Shown: piece by piece, positions 52,628-61,430 of the stretch
Layout of the letters: each line of letters begins with the position of its first letter
Position numbering within the stretch: the first letter of the stretch is position 1
NCBI RefSeq assembly: GCF_009664365.1
Contig: NZ_CP044310.1
Location: 2,057,001-2,121,000 of the forward strand
Origin: Paenibacillus xylanilyticus
Lineage (GTDB): Bacteria; Bacillota; Bacilli; Paenibacillales; Paenibacillaceae
DNA length: 64,000 bases
Direction: 5' to 3'
Made by a program: the position numbers and the translations under genes
The notes under the pieces: generated by a model
The model's input: only the letters and a program-made list of their open reading frames with translations
The model's database searches: none
Told to the model about the DNA's origin: nothing

Positions 52628-53160
52628 GTACGAGAAATGCGTAATAAAAATAGAAATGAAGAACGAAACGTAATTTGAAGACCATACATATAGTACGAGA
52701 AAAAAGTTAGAAAATTAAAAATAGGGCTACAAGCTTGCATTTAGGTTGTACTCGACACCACTAGAACTTTTTTTTGGTCTTTTTAGTACGTGGAATTGGT
52801 AATAATTTTATTAAGGTACGAGTTTTGAGTAATAATTATTAGAAAGTACGAAAAATAAGTGAGAATTGCGTTAATATTTAGGTCGGTACCCTATAGCGTC
52901 AAGCTTGAAACACCGAATCCAAGTACGAGTTTTTCGTAATAAAAATGAGACTGTCTTTTCAGTGCTTTAAATATTGTGAATAATTAATTAAAGTACGAGT
53001 AAAAAGTAAGAAAATGAAATCAGGTACGTTGTTTTCGTAATAAAATAATGGAGTCGAATCACACGAATGGCGCTGCAGAGGGATATTTATTTTTATTACG
53101 AAATGAAGTACGAAAAAAAAGTAATAATATAATGTCAGTACGAGAAATGAGTAATAAAAA
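52628..53160. repeat. iteron array: nine direct and one inverted copy of a 23-bp repeat
   Basis: Each copy starts GTACG and has GTAAT (or GTAAG, GTTAG, GTGAG) beginning 13 bp later, then an A-rich end. Direct copies start at 52628, 52693, 52786, 52816, 52846, 52923, 52993, 53024, 53108 and 53138; an inverted copy (about 53089-53111) shares its GTAC with the one at 53108. The best copies, 52628 and 53138, differ at one or two bases. Four neighbours are 30-31 bp apart, about three helical turns. The interval is AT-rich and has no credible gene. Counting the inverted copy there are eleven in all. Confidence 0.85.
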
Positions 53161-53260
53161 TTCAATCAAGCAGCACTACAAAAAGTTAACATTCCTAATC
53201 ATCAGGGTAGATGGGGCTGCAGGAAAACCTATATAAGCAAAAAAAATAGGAGAATGAGGT

Positions 53261-54763
53261 TCATTCTCCAATAAGTTCAGTCTGTATAGGAAAGGTAAGC
53301 TGAATAGGCGGCTCGGCTTGATCGAAAAAGTCATGCATTTCCGTGTGTGTTAATGGAATAAACGAGATCTCAAAAGAGGAATGAAGTCGTTTATAATCGG
53401 CAATCAGGAAATTCAGGCTTTTGAACTCCTCAAGCGCGTCCTGGATCTTTTTCATGTTTTGTTCCGTTTTTCTTTTGTCCATTCGCACTTTACGCAAGAA
53501 GTAGCTGAGCGGGAAGATATCGATGAATTGGTTCCCTTGTACATACCGCTCCAGACGCTCTTTCTGTAATGCATGTACCAAAATTTTAGAGATGTTTCCT
53601 TCAATGGAGTTGAGGCTGTCTCTATAGATTTTGACGGTCTGTTGATTAATGTATTGCTGGTGGAAGTACGTACCGATGACAATTTCGGCATAACGTCTGC
53701 CATTGGGATTGGAGTTGATGACAACCGAGTCAAATATGGACCAGTCGGCAGAACCGGATCTTGCTTTTTCAGACTTCTTCTTAATCACGGCTTGGAAGCC
53801 AAACGACCTGATTTTACGCAATCTTTTCTCAATCTCAACGTAGTTTTTAACCCCAGAAGAATTATAAGCTTTGCTGACCAGCTTGGATATATCAACCGTG
53901 ATCGTCCGATCCGTGTAAAAGGATTCATCCTTTTGGGAAAGGACATAGAAAATAATATCCCGATCCGTACCATCCAGTGATTTCGTAAGGCTTTTATCCG
54001 CGAGCAGGAAATCTCCATCCTCCACCTTGATAATGGTGCGCAGGAACTCATTGTCACTGATCTCATAATCATCAAAATAGGTTTGTTTGTTGGTGATTTC
54101 ATCTAATTCCATTCGGATCTTCAGGTTAGTTGATTTTTCCGCAAAAACGACATCTTCGATCAGGCCATGAGGCTGCACATCGACTGCATTGGTTAGGTCG
54201 TGTTTATCAATAATATCAGCCACAATAAAGTGCAGATCGGTGTCGATGGCCTTTTTGATCTGATTGGTTTTTTTACTCGACAAGTAACGATAGTCCGTGA
54301 GGTAGGTGGAGCTGGTGGTTGCCCACTCACTAATCTGTTGCAAGCGTAAAGCGGGTAAATCATTCAGGTCCTTTACGCCAATCAATCTTTCGGATTCAGC
54401 AACGATATCCAACCCCGCATTTGATGCTTTCATTTGCTCCAGCGCAAGTTTCCAAGAGCTAATCTCAATCAGAACCGGATTGTTTGGCACCGAATCCAGT
54501 TCCTCTTTAAATTTCTTGAGCCAATACTTTTTGCTCTGTTGTCTTTTGCGATAATTTTTATCCCGAATCTCAACGTGATCTTCCAGATGAGGCGTATCAA
54601 ATCCAAAATTCTGAATTAAGAGTTCCTTGATCAGCTCAAACAGCCACGTCTCTTTTGAGGTGCTGGTCGTTTCCTTGTATACATACATGTATAGATGATC
54701 GACAATTCTTGGCGGTAAGCACTCAATTGTCTTGGTAATTGCAAAAAGCGAAAGTTTAACCAT
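53261..54763 (-). CDS. putative iteron-type replication initiator protein
   Basis: The ATG at 54763 (after AAGGGAG) gives 500 aa; an ATG at 54769 is too close to the ribosome binding site. I infer two winged-helix regions. The first (about residues 250-350) contains DFLLADKSLTKSLDGTDRDI, then ITVDISKLVSKAYNSSGV and IEKRLRKIRSFGFQAV. The second (about 385-490) contains EGNISKILVHALQKERLERY, then FLRKVRMDKRKTEQNMKKIQDALEEFKSL. This resembles RepA/Rep_3-like and RctB-like initiators in layout, but sequence identity to any was not tested. It ends 100 bp from the iteron array. No helicase or nuclease motif is visible. Confidence 0.7.
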   Translation of the reverse strand: MVKLSLFAITKTIECLPPRIVDHLYMYVYKETTSTSKETWLFELIKELLIQNFGFDTPHLEDHVEIRDKNYRKRQQSKKYWLKKFKEELDSVPNNPVLIEISSWKLALEQMKASNAGLDIVAESERLIGVKDLNDLPALRLQQISEWATTSSTYLTDYRYLSSKKTNQIKKAIDTDLHFIVADIIDKHDLTNAVDVQPHGLIEDVVFAEKSTNLKIRMELDEITNKQTYFDDYEISDNEFLRTIIKVEDGDFLLADKSLTKSLDGTDRDIIFYVLSQKDESFYTDRTITVDISKLVSKAYNSSGVKNYVEIEKRLRKIRSFGFQAVIKKKSEKARSGSADWSIFDSVVINSNPNGRRYAEIVIGTYFHQQYINQQTVKIYRDSLNSIEGNISKILVHALQKERLERYVQGNQFIDIFPLSYFLRKVRMDKRKTEQNMKKIQDALEEFKSLNFLIADYKRLHSSFEISFIPLTHTEMHDFFDQAEPPIQLTFPIQTELIGE

Positions 54764-54952
54764 AACCATTCTCCCTTAAAAAAACTTCTCCTTAAAAATA
54801 TATCATAACTTCATATCCATTAGTTGAGGGATTATCATGGAAAAGGATTTAGTTTAGGAAAATAAACCATTTCCTATTCTATGAGGCTAGAGGACAACGG
54901 CCAGCCTCGTCGAACCATTAGTAGTAGTTGGAAAAAAAGGGGAGACTAATAA

Positions 54953-56437
54953 ATGGATAGAACATTAGATGAACTTCTACTAGAGACGGACATCGTTTCA
55001 TTACAGTCGGCGATGGAGTCCGGATCGTTAACATCGGAGGTCTGCGTTCGTTGGTATTTGGATCGGATCACGAGAATTGACCCTAAGCTGAATTCGGTAA
55101 TTGAAGTCAATCCGGACGCGATAGAGCAAGCCATTGCGCTTGACGCGGAACGGAGGGAACAGGGAGTACGTGGACCACTTCATGGTATCCCCATCCTGCT
55201 CAAGGATAATATCGATACAGGAGATCACATGCATACCAGTGCGGGTTCGGTTGCGTTAGCAGAACATATTGCAAAGTCAGATTCTATGGTGGCTGCACAG
55301 TTAAGAGCGGCCGGAGCCATATTCCTGGGAAAGGCAAACATGACGGAATGGGCAAATTTCATGTCGAATACCATGTTGTCCGGATACAGCTCAAGGGGCG
55401 GACAGACGTTGAATCCTTACGGTCCTGGAGAGTTGTTCGTTGGGGGATCAAGTTCAGGCTCTGCAGCAGCCGTCGCCGCCAATCTGTGTACTGCTGCCTT
55501 GGGCACAGAAACATCGGGTTCAATTATTAGTCCTGCCTCGCAAAATTGCCTTGTCGGCCTTAAACCAACCATCGGTCTGGTCAGTCGTACAGGGATTATT
55601 CCGCTTACGTCCAGCCAAGATTCAGCGGGTCCGATGACACGTTCCGTTAAGGACGCTGCAATTTTGCTCAGTACAATAATCGCTGTGGATCCGAATGATG
55701 CGGCGATGCATGACAATGAACGGAAAGCCTATACGGATTATACGTCCTTTCTGGATGTGAATGGCCTGCGAGGCGCAAGAATTGGCGTACCGCGCTTCTA
55801 CTATCAGCATCTGGATGAAGCGCGAGCAGCTGTTATCGAACGAGCTATCAATGTATGCAGAGAACAGGGAGCGATCATCATTGACCCGGTGTCATTACCT
55901 TGCGAAAGCGCGAAGTGGGATTTGGATGTGATGCGACATGAATTTAAAAAAGTATTAAATGATTATTTAGCTCAAGCGGGTCCAGATGCTTATGTTAAAT
56001 CGTTAGATGAGCTTATCGCATATAATGAGGAAAATAGTAGTGTTGCACTTAAATATGGACAGGATTTGCTAATCTGGTCGAACGTAACAAGTGGTACCTT
56101 GTCTGAACCGGTGTACGCAGAGAGCTTGCGGCATAATCGTCTGCTTTCCCGGGACCAAGGCATCGACCATGCAATTCGTGAGCATCAGTTAGATGCGCTG
56201 ATATTCCTGGGCAATGAAGAAGGACTCGATGTGTCTGCACGCGCGGGGTACCCTGTAATTACCGTTCCGGGTGAGTGCATCGACACAGGTATTGCTGGTG
56301 AAGATGGCTATACGACCAAAGGTCCTCAGGGGATTACGTTTGTCGGAACCGCCTACAGTGAGCCGATCCTTTTTCGATTAGCTTACGCTTACGAACAAGC
56401 GACTAAATTCCGTTTTGCACCTAGAGATGAGTTCTAA
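54953..56437 (+). CDS. amidase signature family protein
   Basis: The 494-aa product has the amidase Ser-Ser-Lys triad: Lys84 in GIPILLKDNIDTGD, the cis-Ser near 166 in VGGSSSGSAAAVAA, and the nucleophile Ser190 in GTETSGSIISPA. NCLVGLKPTIGLVSRTGIIPLTSSQDSAGPMTRSV completes the signature. It is a stand-alone enzyme without a signal peptide; gatB and gatC are absent, so it is not the glutamyl-tRNA amidotransferase subunit. The amide substrate is unknown. GGGGAG lies upstream of the ATG. Confidence 0.93.
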   Translation: MDRTLDELLLETDIVSLQSAMESGSLTSEVCVRWYLDRITRIDPKLNSVIEVNPDAIEQAIALDAERREQGVRGPLHGIPILLKDNIDTGDHMHTSAGSVALAEHIAKSDSMVAAQLRAAGAIFLGKANMTEWANFMSNTMLSGYSSRGGQTLNPYGPGELFVGGSSSGSAAAVAANLCTAALGTETSGSIISPASQNCLVGLKPTIGLVSRTGIIPLTSSQDSAGPMTRSVKDAAILLSTIIAVDPNDAAMHDNERKAYTDYTSFLDVNGLRGARIGVPRFYYQHLDEARAAVIERAINVCREQGAIIIDPVSLPCESAKWDLDVMRHEFKKVLNDYLAQAGPDAYVKSLDELIAYNEENSSVALKYGQDLLIWSNVTSGTLSEPVYAESLRHNRLLSRDQGIDHAIREHQLDALIFLGNEEGLDVSARAGYPVITVPGECIDTGIAGEDGYTTKGPQGITFVGTAYSEPILFRLAYAYEQATKFRFAPRDEF

Positions 56438-56565
56438 TCCGTTTGAACAATCAAACAAAATATCTGAAATTTACATTACAGCTAACACCAATAGACGGTA
56501 ACCACAACAGGTTTGTGATGCACAGGTTAAGGAGGTGGCGGTTATCAGAACCTCTCTAAAGTTTA

Positions 56566-56600
56566 GGGCGATCATTCACCGAAGTGGATGATCGCCTTTT
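56566..56600 (+). terminator. intrinsic terminator downstream of the amidase gene
   Basis: GGGCGATCATTC pairs with GGATGATCGCC around ACCGAAGT and is followed by TTTT. Confidence 0.85.
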
Positions 56601-56671
56601 CTATGTTCAGAATATGTTCAACTCTGCCCTGTATAATCGACGTTAGAATTTTTGGGATATGAGGTGGTTCG

Positions 56672-58702
56672 TTGTTAATCGGTGTATATGGCAAAAACGA
56701 CCCTCTGCAGACGCTGCCCGAGAGACGCATCAGCGCGATCGTTGGGGAGGGTTGGAGACAGGGCGTGGACGTATTTTTCTTTGACGCGAGCAGCATTGAT
56801 ATGGAGCAGGAAAGTATCAAGGGGAAATTTCAGGTAGGGGATTCCTGGATGGAGAAAAGGGTGCCTCTGCCGGATGTTATTTTGAATGAAGCACCTGATC
56901 CGGTTGAGAGCAGATCTGAGAGTGAGAACTGGCTGCGCCGCAGAGTTCCCTTTACGACATTTCTGATCCACGGCAAGTACGAGATTCAGCAGAAACTGGA
57001 GACTCACTTCCAAGAATATATGGTGCCAACCGAGCGGCTGCTTGATCTCAAAGGGCTGCTGGCATTTTTGGATGAGCATAGCGAAATTATAGTGAAGCCT
57101 AATCAGGGCTGTAGAGGCAATTCCATTTTTACTTTGAAGAAAGAGGATCAGAATTACATATGCCGTCAGCATGATACAGAGCGTCAGCTGAACTATTCTG
57201 CTCTGGAGCAGCATGTGCAGGATGTTCTGGCGCAAGGTCCATGTATTATGCAGCCCTACGTGCCTTCAATGAATGAAATGCAGGAGGTAGTGGACTTCCG
57301 AGTACATATTCAGCGCAATGGTACAGGAGGGTGGGTGCCAACCAAGGTGTACCCAAGAATTGGGGCTCCGAATTCCGTCATTAGCAATTTAAGCCAAGGC
57401 GGCCGTACCGGGGATACAAGAAATGAGCTGCAGCAGCAGCTCTCGGGCGATGCTGATCTGAAGATTCGGGAAATGGAACAGCTGTCGATTCGTATGGCAG
57501 AGCTGATCAATCATTCGTATCCTTTTCTGATTGATGAGCTTGGCATGGATTTTATTGTGAAACCTGATGGTAAGTTATTGTTCTTGGAAGCAAATATAAG
57601 TCCTCAAACGAGGTTTCATGAACGAGAGCGCGCCGCAAATGCGCTGGAATATGCCCAATATGTAGCCAGAGCAGGACGCATGGTGCCGGATCCCATTGTG
57701 GCCATGCTGACAGCTGACCCTGCAGACAAAATGTTGGCAGCGGCCTGCGCTTACGCAGCGAAGTGGAATGATGCAGAGTTCTATTATTTTGGTCCAACAG
57801 ACGTACACGCGGAATGGCGGTTTATTAAAGGATACGTCTACCAGAATGGAGAGTGGGAAGCAAGGTACTGTCCTTTTCCGAATGTGGTTTACGACCGGCT
57901 GAAGGAGCGTGGGAATGCGAATTTTGATAACGTCTATGCTGCCTTGAGACATGTACCTTTCACGGATGAACGAAAAGGGGGTTCCTTCAGCAAGAAAAAC
58001 ATATATGAAATGATACAAATGGATCCGGAGCTATCGGAGCATCTTATTCCTTATCAAGAAGTGAAACATAGCGACGAGGTTTTGGCTTTTATAGATATGC
58101 ATGGTACCTCTGTCATCAAGCCTTCTTTAGGGTCGTATGGCGAAGACATACTCATTGTTCAGCGGGAAGAAGGTGGTTACACCGTTAAGGATCACGAGCA
58201 TATCCGCCTAATGAGTGAGAAGGAATTTACCGAATTGATCACGATGATCGCAGCTAAGAACAGTCACCTTATGCAAACGTTTATCCGAAGTGAAACGCAG
58301 AATGGCCTGCCTTTCCATATAAGGCTTCATCTTGTTCGTAATGGAGAAGGAGAATGGTCATTGATATCCGCATTTCCCTTTTTGTCCACACAAAGTGACC
58401 ATAAGGTGGTCAACCATCCGGGATCTCTGCGTGCGTTTACGACATGGGACTGGCTCTCTAGGCATGAGTATCCCGATAGGCAAGAAGCGATGTCTGCCAC
58501 ACTTCAACGGCTTGCATTGAGAATAGCAGATTATATTGCCGCCAATATATCGGAACGAATATGTGAATTAGGGATTGATGTAGGAATCGACCCGTTATGC
58601 AAAGTATGGTTATTTGAAGCGAATATGAACAAAATTGGATCAACACATAGAGAGTTTGAAGTTGCCCAGAACATGGTCCCATTTGCCCTTTCTTTGCAAT
58701 GA
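56672..58702 (+). CDS. tandem YheC/YheD-type double ATP-grasp protein
   Basis: The 676-aa product contains two consecutive YheC/YheD-like units. The first spans about residues 1-345 with EIIVKPNQGCRGNSIFTLKK, the DFRVHIQRNG strand and DFIVKPDGKLLFLEANISPQ. The second spans about 355-676 with SVIKPSLGSYGEDILIVQRE, FHIRLHLVRNG and CKVWLFEANMNKIGS. Single-unit members are about 350-460 aa, so this is a fusion or duplication. The start is a TTG with GAGGTGG upstream. A spore-coat role is inferred from the family. The substrate is unknown. Confidence 0.88.
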   Translation: MLIGVYGKNDPLQTLPERRISAIVGEGWRQGVDVFFFDASSIDMEQESIKGKFQVGDSWMEKRVPLPDVILNEAPDPVESRSESENWLRRRVPFTTFLIHGKYEIQQKLETHFQEYMVPTERLLDLKGLLAFLDEHSEIIVKPNQGCRGNSIFTLKKEDQNYICRQHDTERQLNYSALEQHVQDVLAQGPCIMQPYVPSMNEMQEVVDFRVHIQRNGTGGWVPTKVYPRIGAPNSVISNLSQGGRTGDTRNELQQQLSGDADLKIREMEQLSIRMAELINHSYPFLIDELGMDFIVKPDGKLLFLEANISPQTRFHERERAANALEYAQYVARAGRMVPDPIVAMLTADPADKMLAAACAYAAKWNDAEFYYFGPTDVHAEWRFIKGYVYQNGEWEARYCPFPNVVYDRLKERGNANFDNVYAALRHVPFTDERKGGSFSKKNIYEMIQMDPELSEHLIPYQEVKHSDEVLAFIDMHGTSVIKPSLGSYGEDILIVQREEGGYTVKDHEHIRLMSEKEFTELITMIAAKNSHLMQTFIRSETQNGLPFHIRLHLVRNGEGEWSLISAFPFLSTQSDHKVVNHPGSLRAFTTWDWLSRHEYPDRQEAMSATLQRLALRIADYIAANISERICELGIDVGIDPLCKVWLFEANMNKIGSTHREFEVAQNMVPFALSLQ

Positions 58703-58782
58703 ATTCCAATCTGAATTCAATCTGATCAATACGTACACGGCAACCTTAGGAGCATGGTCCATACATTCGCCTTCTCCATGAC

Positions 58783-58824
58783 AAAAAGCCGTCCCCAAAA
58801 TCAAATGACTTTGGAGACGGCTTC
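58783..58824. terminator. bidirectional terminator between convergent genes
   Basis: AAAGCCGTCCCCAAA pairs with TTTGGAGACGGCTT around ATCAAATGAC. It serves the YheC/YheD fusion (plus) and the monooxygenase (minus). Confidence 0.85.
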
Positions 58825-58894
58825 TTATTGTTTGTTAGGCCACAAGGGAGCTTAAGCGGATAAGCTCAAATAATGACCCGATGCGAACCTTATT

Positions 58895-59191
58895 TTAGTG
58901 TTTAACGGCTTCGCCAGCAAATACTTCAACGTTCATCGGTGCAGCCATGAATGCTGCTGCTTGTTGAACAAATCCTTGGAAATGAGCACTTGTGTTGTGA
59001 GCTGCTGTAGCGGCTTCGTCTTTCCACAATTCGATCATGACATACTGATGTTCTTGCTCAGTGCTTTTGTTCAGATTGTAGCTGATGTTGCCTTCTTCAT
59101 TGCGAGTTGCTGCAACGAGTTCTTTGGCTGCTGCGAGGAATGCTTGCTCTTGATCTGGTTTAATGGACAGGTGTGCGTGAATAATAATCAT
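58895..59191 (-). CDS. antibiotic biosynthesis monooxygenase (ABM) domain protein
   Basis: The 98-aa product is a ferredoxin-like ABM-domain protein. It starts MIIIHAHLSIKPDQEQAFLAAAKELVAATRNEEGNISYNL and contains YVMIELWKDEAATAAHNTSAHFQGFVQQ. Such cofactor-free proteins act as quinol monooxygenases (YgiN type) or in heme or lactoyl chemistry. It is third in a MarR-nitroreductase-monooxygenase run, which suggests quinone or electrophile detoxification. GGAGG precedes the ATG. Confidence 0.88.
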   Translation of the reverse strand: MIIIHAHLSIKPDQEQAFLAAAKELVAATRNEEGNISYNLNKSTEQEHQYVMIELWKDEAATAAHNTSAHFQGFVQQAAAFMAAPMNVEVFAGEAVKH

Positions 59192-59281
59192 GTGTGTTTA
59201 CCTCCGTAATGTATATAAATTGTTTGATTGTTGCCAATAGTTAAGGGGTGACGCAGTTCAATGAAAAGTGTGATATATCAA

Positions 59282-59932
59282 TTATGCCCAAGTTGTAATC
59301 GTATCAACGGGCAGACGGTAGGATGGATGGCCCTCTTTGGCTGATTTACCCATGGAGATCAGCATAACCGGTTGATAGCGTTCTTTGTCCATACCGAACG
59401 CTTCAGCGATTTGATCTTTTTCGTAACCGCCAATCGGGTTAGTATCATAACCGTGAGCACGGGCAACCAGCATCAATTGCATGGATACCAGACCTGCATC
59501 AATCAGGTTGACATCGCGAAGAGCGGATTCTGGCATAGCCTTGTAATAAGGCATTACTTTAGCCAGCTGCATATCTTTTACTTCTTGTGGCATATAACCA
59601 AGCTCTACTGCTTTGCCGAAGATTTCTTCCATATATTCGATGTTGTTCATGTCAACAAATACACCGATAACTGCAGAAGAAGTCAACACCTGATTTTGAT
59701 TGAATCTGGCAAGAGGAGCAAGCTTCTCTTTACCTTCAGCGGTGTCCACAACCAGGAAGCGCCAAGGCTGCAGGTTGATGGAGGATGGGGCACGAGAAGC
59801 TTCGGCCAGAATTTCGGTCATCTCTTCACGGCTGATTTTTACCTCTGGATCATAAAGTTTAACGGAACGACGGCCGTAAGTGATCTCGTTAAAATCGTTC
59901 GTTTTTTGAAATGTACTTTGAAAGCTACTCAT
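59282..59932 (-). CDS. nitroreductase family protein
   Basis: The 216-aa product has the FMN-binding nitroreductase fold: YGRRSVKLYDPEVKISREEMTEILAEASRAPSSINLQPWRFLVVD at the N-terminus and VARAHGYDTNPIGGYEKDQIAEAFG near the end. It should reduce nitroaromatics or quinones with NAD(P)H. It follows the MarR gene by 30 bp and precedes the ABM monooxygenase by 90 bp on the same strand. The family is likely to be YdgI/YodC-like in Bacillus terms. Confidence 0.93.
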   Translation of the reverse strand: MSSFQSTFQKTNDFNEITYGRRSVKLYDPEVKISREEMTEILAEASRAPSSINLQPWRFLVVDTAEGKEKLAPLARFNQNQVLTSSAVIGVFVDMNNIEYMEEIFGKAVELGYMPQEVKDMQLAKVMPYYKAMPESALRDVNLIDAGLVSMQLMLVARAHGYDTNPIGGYEKDQIAEAFGMDKERYQPVMLISMGKSAKEGHPSYRLPVDTITTWA

Positions 59933-59962
59933 TCAGTGGATCTCTCCTCTATATATAAGGTA

Positions 59963-60382
59963 TCAAAAATTGTTCTGCATGCGTTCCAGATAACTCGCAA
60001 GATCCTGGATTTCATCTTCACTGAAATCATGCAGAATCTGATGAATAAAATTTTTCTTTTCTACTTTGTAACCCTCAATATGTTTCCGGCCATCATCAGT
60101 CAGACGAACAAAGGTAACCCGGTTGTCTTCCGGATTTTTGCGTCTGGTCACCATGCCGTCTGCTTCGAGCTGCTTCAAATGGCGGGTGATGGCAGCACTG
60201 TCAATATTGATGATTTTTTGCAGCATCGATTGGTTGATCTCATCGACCTGATCCAATTCATACAGAATCTCAAAGCGAGATGAACTGATTCCTGTGCACC
60301 GCTCGAACTTCGGGCTGACTTTGTTGCCAAGTGCATTCAGCAGATTGATGATCTGCTCTTCCTTTGAAACGATACGTGTCAT
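59963..60382 (-). CDS. MarR family transcriptional regulator of the nitroreductase operon
   Basis: The 139-aa product has a MarR winged helix: FEILYELDQVDEINQSMLQKIINIDSAAITRHLKQLEADGMVTRRKNPEDNRVTFVRLTDDG at about residues 32-95. No cysteine is positioned like the redox-sensing Cys of YodB near the N-terminus; one Cys lies at about residue 23. It is the first gene of a three-gene operon. The dyads at 60495-60523 upstream are its probable operator sites. Confidence 0.92.
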   Translation of the reverse strand: MTRIVSKEEQIINLLNALGNKVSPKFERCTGISSSRFEILYELDQVDEINQSMLQKIINIDSAAITRHLKQLEADGMVTRRKNPEDNRVTFVRLTDDGRKHIEGYKVEKKNFIHQILHDFSEDEIQDLASYLERMQNNF

Positions 60383-60494
60383 GACTAGACCTCCCGGGTG
60401 AATCTGGACATGAACAACGGCTTATGTTCACACAATCCGATTGTGGCCTTTTTACGACGATGCCAGTGTTGAAAAAATGATGGATGCCTCAACA

Positions 60495-60523
60495 ATTGAC
60501 ATGTCAATCATTGACCGCTCAAT
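60495..60523 (-). promoter_or_regulatory. two adjacent dyads upstream of the MarR operon
   Basis: ATTGACATGTCAAT (60495-60508) is a perfect 14-bp palindrome. It is followed at 60510-60523 by ATTGACCGCTCAAT, an imperfect dyad of the same half-sites (ATTGA/TCAAT). Both lie about 115-140 bp upstream of the MarR start and probably bind this regulator. Confidence 0.6.
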
Positions 60524-60749
60524 TAATATATCATGCCTCTTTTTATTTTGCAACCCAAAATAATATGAAAAAATATGCACATCAATCGGAGTCCTTCCTC
60601 ATCACGCTATGCAGTAGGATGTCCTGTTATAGACTTAAATATTGAGATTATATTTAATTCAGAATGGCTATCAACTATAAAAATGAAGAACTTTTGAGTA
60701 GAAAAGGGCTATATTTTACAAAGACGGGTGTTATCCTATATACTTCAAG

Positions 60750-60771
60750 CTATTGATCAATTAATTACTAC
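60750..60771 (+). promoter_or_regulatory. ATTGATCAAT operator in the tetR promoter region
   Basis: The perfect core ATTGATCAAT (60752-60761) is followed by TAATTACTA, matching one side of the longer operators found downstream of tetR. It lies about 20 bp before the tetR ribosome binding site, so autorepression is likely. Confidence 0.65.
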
Positions 60772-60789
60772 AGTTAGAGGTGAAACGAC

Positions 60790-61311
60790 ATGGCCAAAGA
60801 TACAACGGCTTCAGTTAATCGGCGGAACGACATTATCTCAGCGGCAATTGACGTATTTGCAGAAATCGGATATTACCGCGCAACGACAGCACAAGTGGCT
60901 GAAAGGGCGCAGATTTCCCAGCCTTATATTTTTCGTTTTTTCAAAACGAAGGAAGCCCTGCTGCTATCTGCACTGGAAGTATCATGGGCGCGAGTCATTG
61001 ATTCATTTCGACAGGTTGTAGAGACAGCAGCATCGGATCAACTGGAGCGCGAATTGATAGAAGCATACGAGAAAATTCTGGAATCGCACCATAGCGAAAT
61101 CCTGCTTCAGATGCAAGCTCAGACTATTCAGGAGGATGTGATTCGTCAGGCGATGCAGAAAGGGTTTAGCGAAGTGAGAACCATGGTTCTGAATGCTTTT
61201 AGCCATGCCGGCATTGCCGAAGCGAAGCAAAGAACGTTGGTTTTCCTGGCGATCGGCATGTTGTGCAATGTCTCGATAGCACTGGATATGCCTGAGCTCA
61301 AAGAAAGATAG
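60790..61311 (+). CDS. TetR/AcrR family transcriptional regulator
   Basis: The 173-aa product has an N-terminal TetR helix-turn-helix (RRNDIISAAIDVFAEIGYYRATTAQVAERAQISQPYIFRFFKTKEALLLSAL). The effector-binding core is all helical. GAGGTG is present before the ATG. It is followed after about 120 bp by an oxidoreductase gene. Four related ATTGATCAAT dyads around the two genes indicate autoregulation and control of the oxidoreductase. Confidence 0.93.
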   Translation: MAKDTTASVNRRNDIISAAIDVFAEIGYYRATTAQVAERAQISQPYIFRFFKTKEALLLSALEVSWARVIDSFRQVVETAASDQLERELIEAYEKILESHHSEILLQMQAQTIQEDVIRQAMQKGFSEVRTMVLNAFSHAGIAEAKQRTLVFLAIGMLCNVSIALDMPELKER

Positions 61312-61336
61312 GAAGGGTAAATGCCCTTTTTCAAAA

Positions 61337-61408
61337 TTAGTTATTGATCAATCACTAAATATGCGTTATATTGAGTTCAGGAGCTGTAAGTAATTGATCA
61401 ATAACTAA
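61337..61408 (+). promoter_or_regulatory. paired TetR-type operators before the oxidoreductase gene
   Basis: Two 22-bp dyads occur at 61337-61358 and 61387-61408. Each has the ATTGATCAAT-type core, flanked by TTAGT/ACTAA (TAAGT/ACTAA in the second). They are 50 bp apart start to start, about five helical turns, and the second ends 23 bp before the start codon. This is typical of strong TetR-family control with cooperative binding. Confidence 0.75.
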
Positions 61409-61430
61409 ATGAGTGAGAGGATGTATGAAG

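Noticed and set aside
52959-53236. Short frames inside the iteron array on both strands
   Set aside because: They are produced by the repeats themselves and have no credible start signals.
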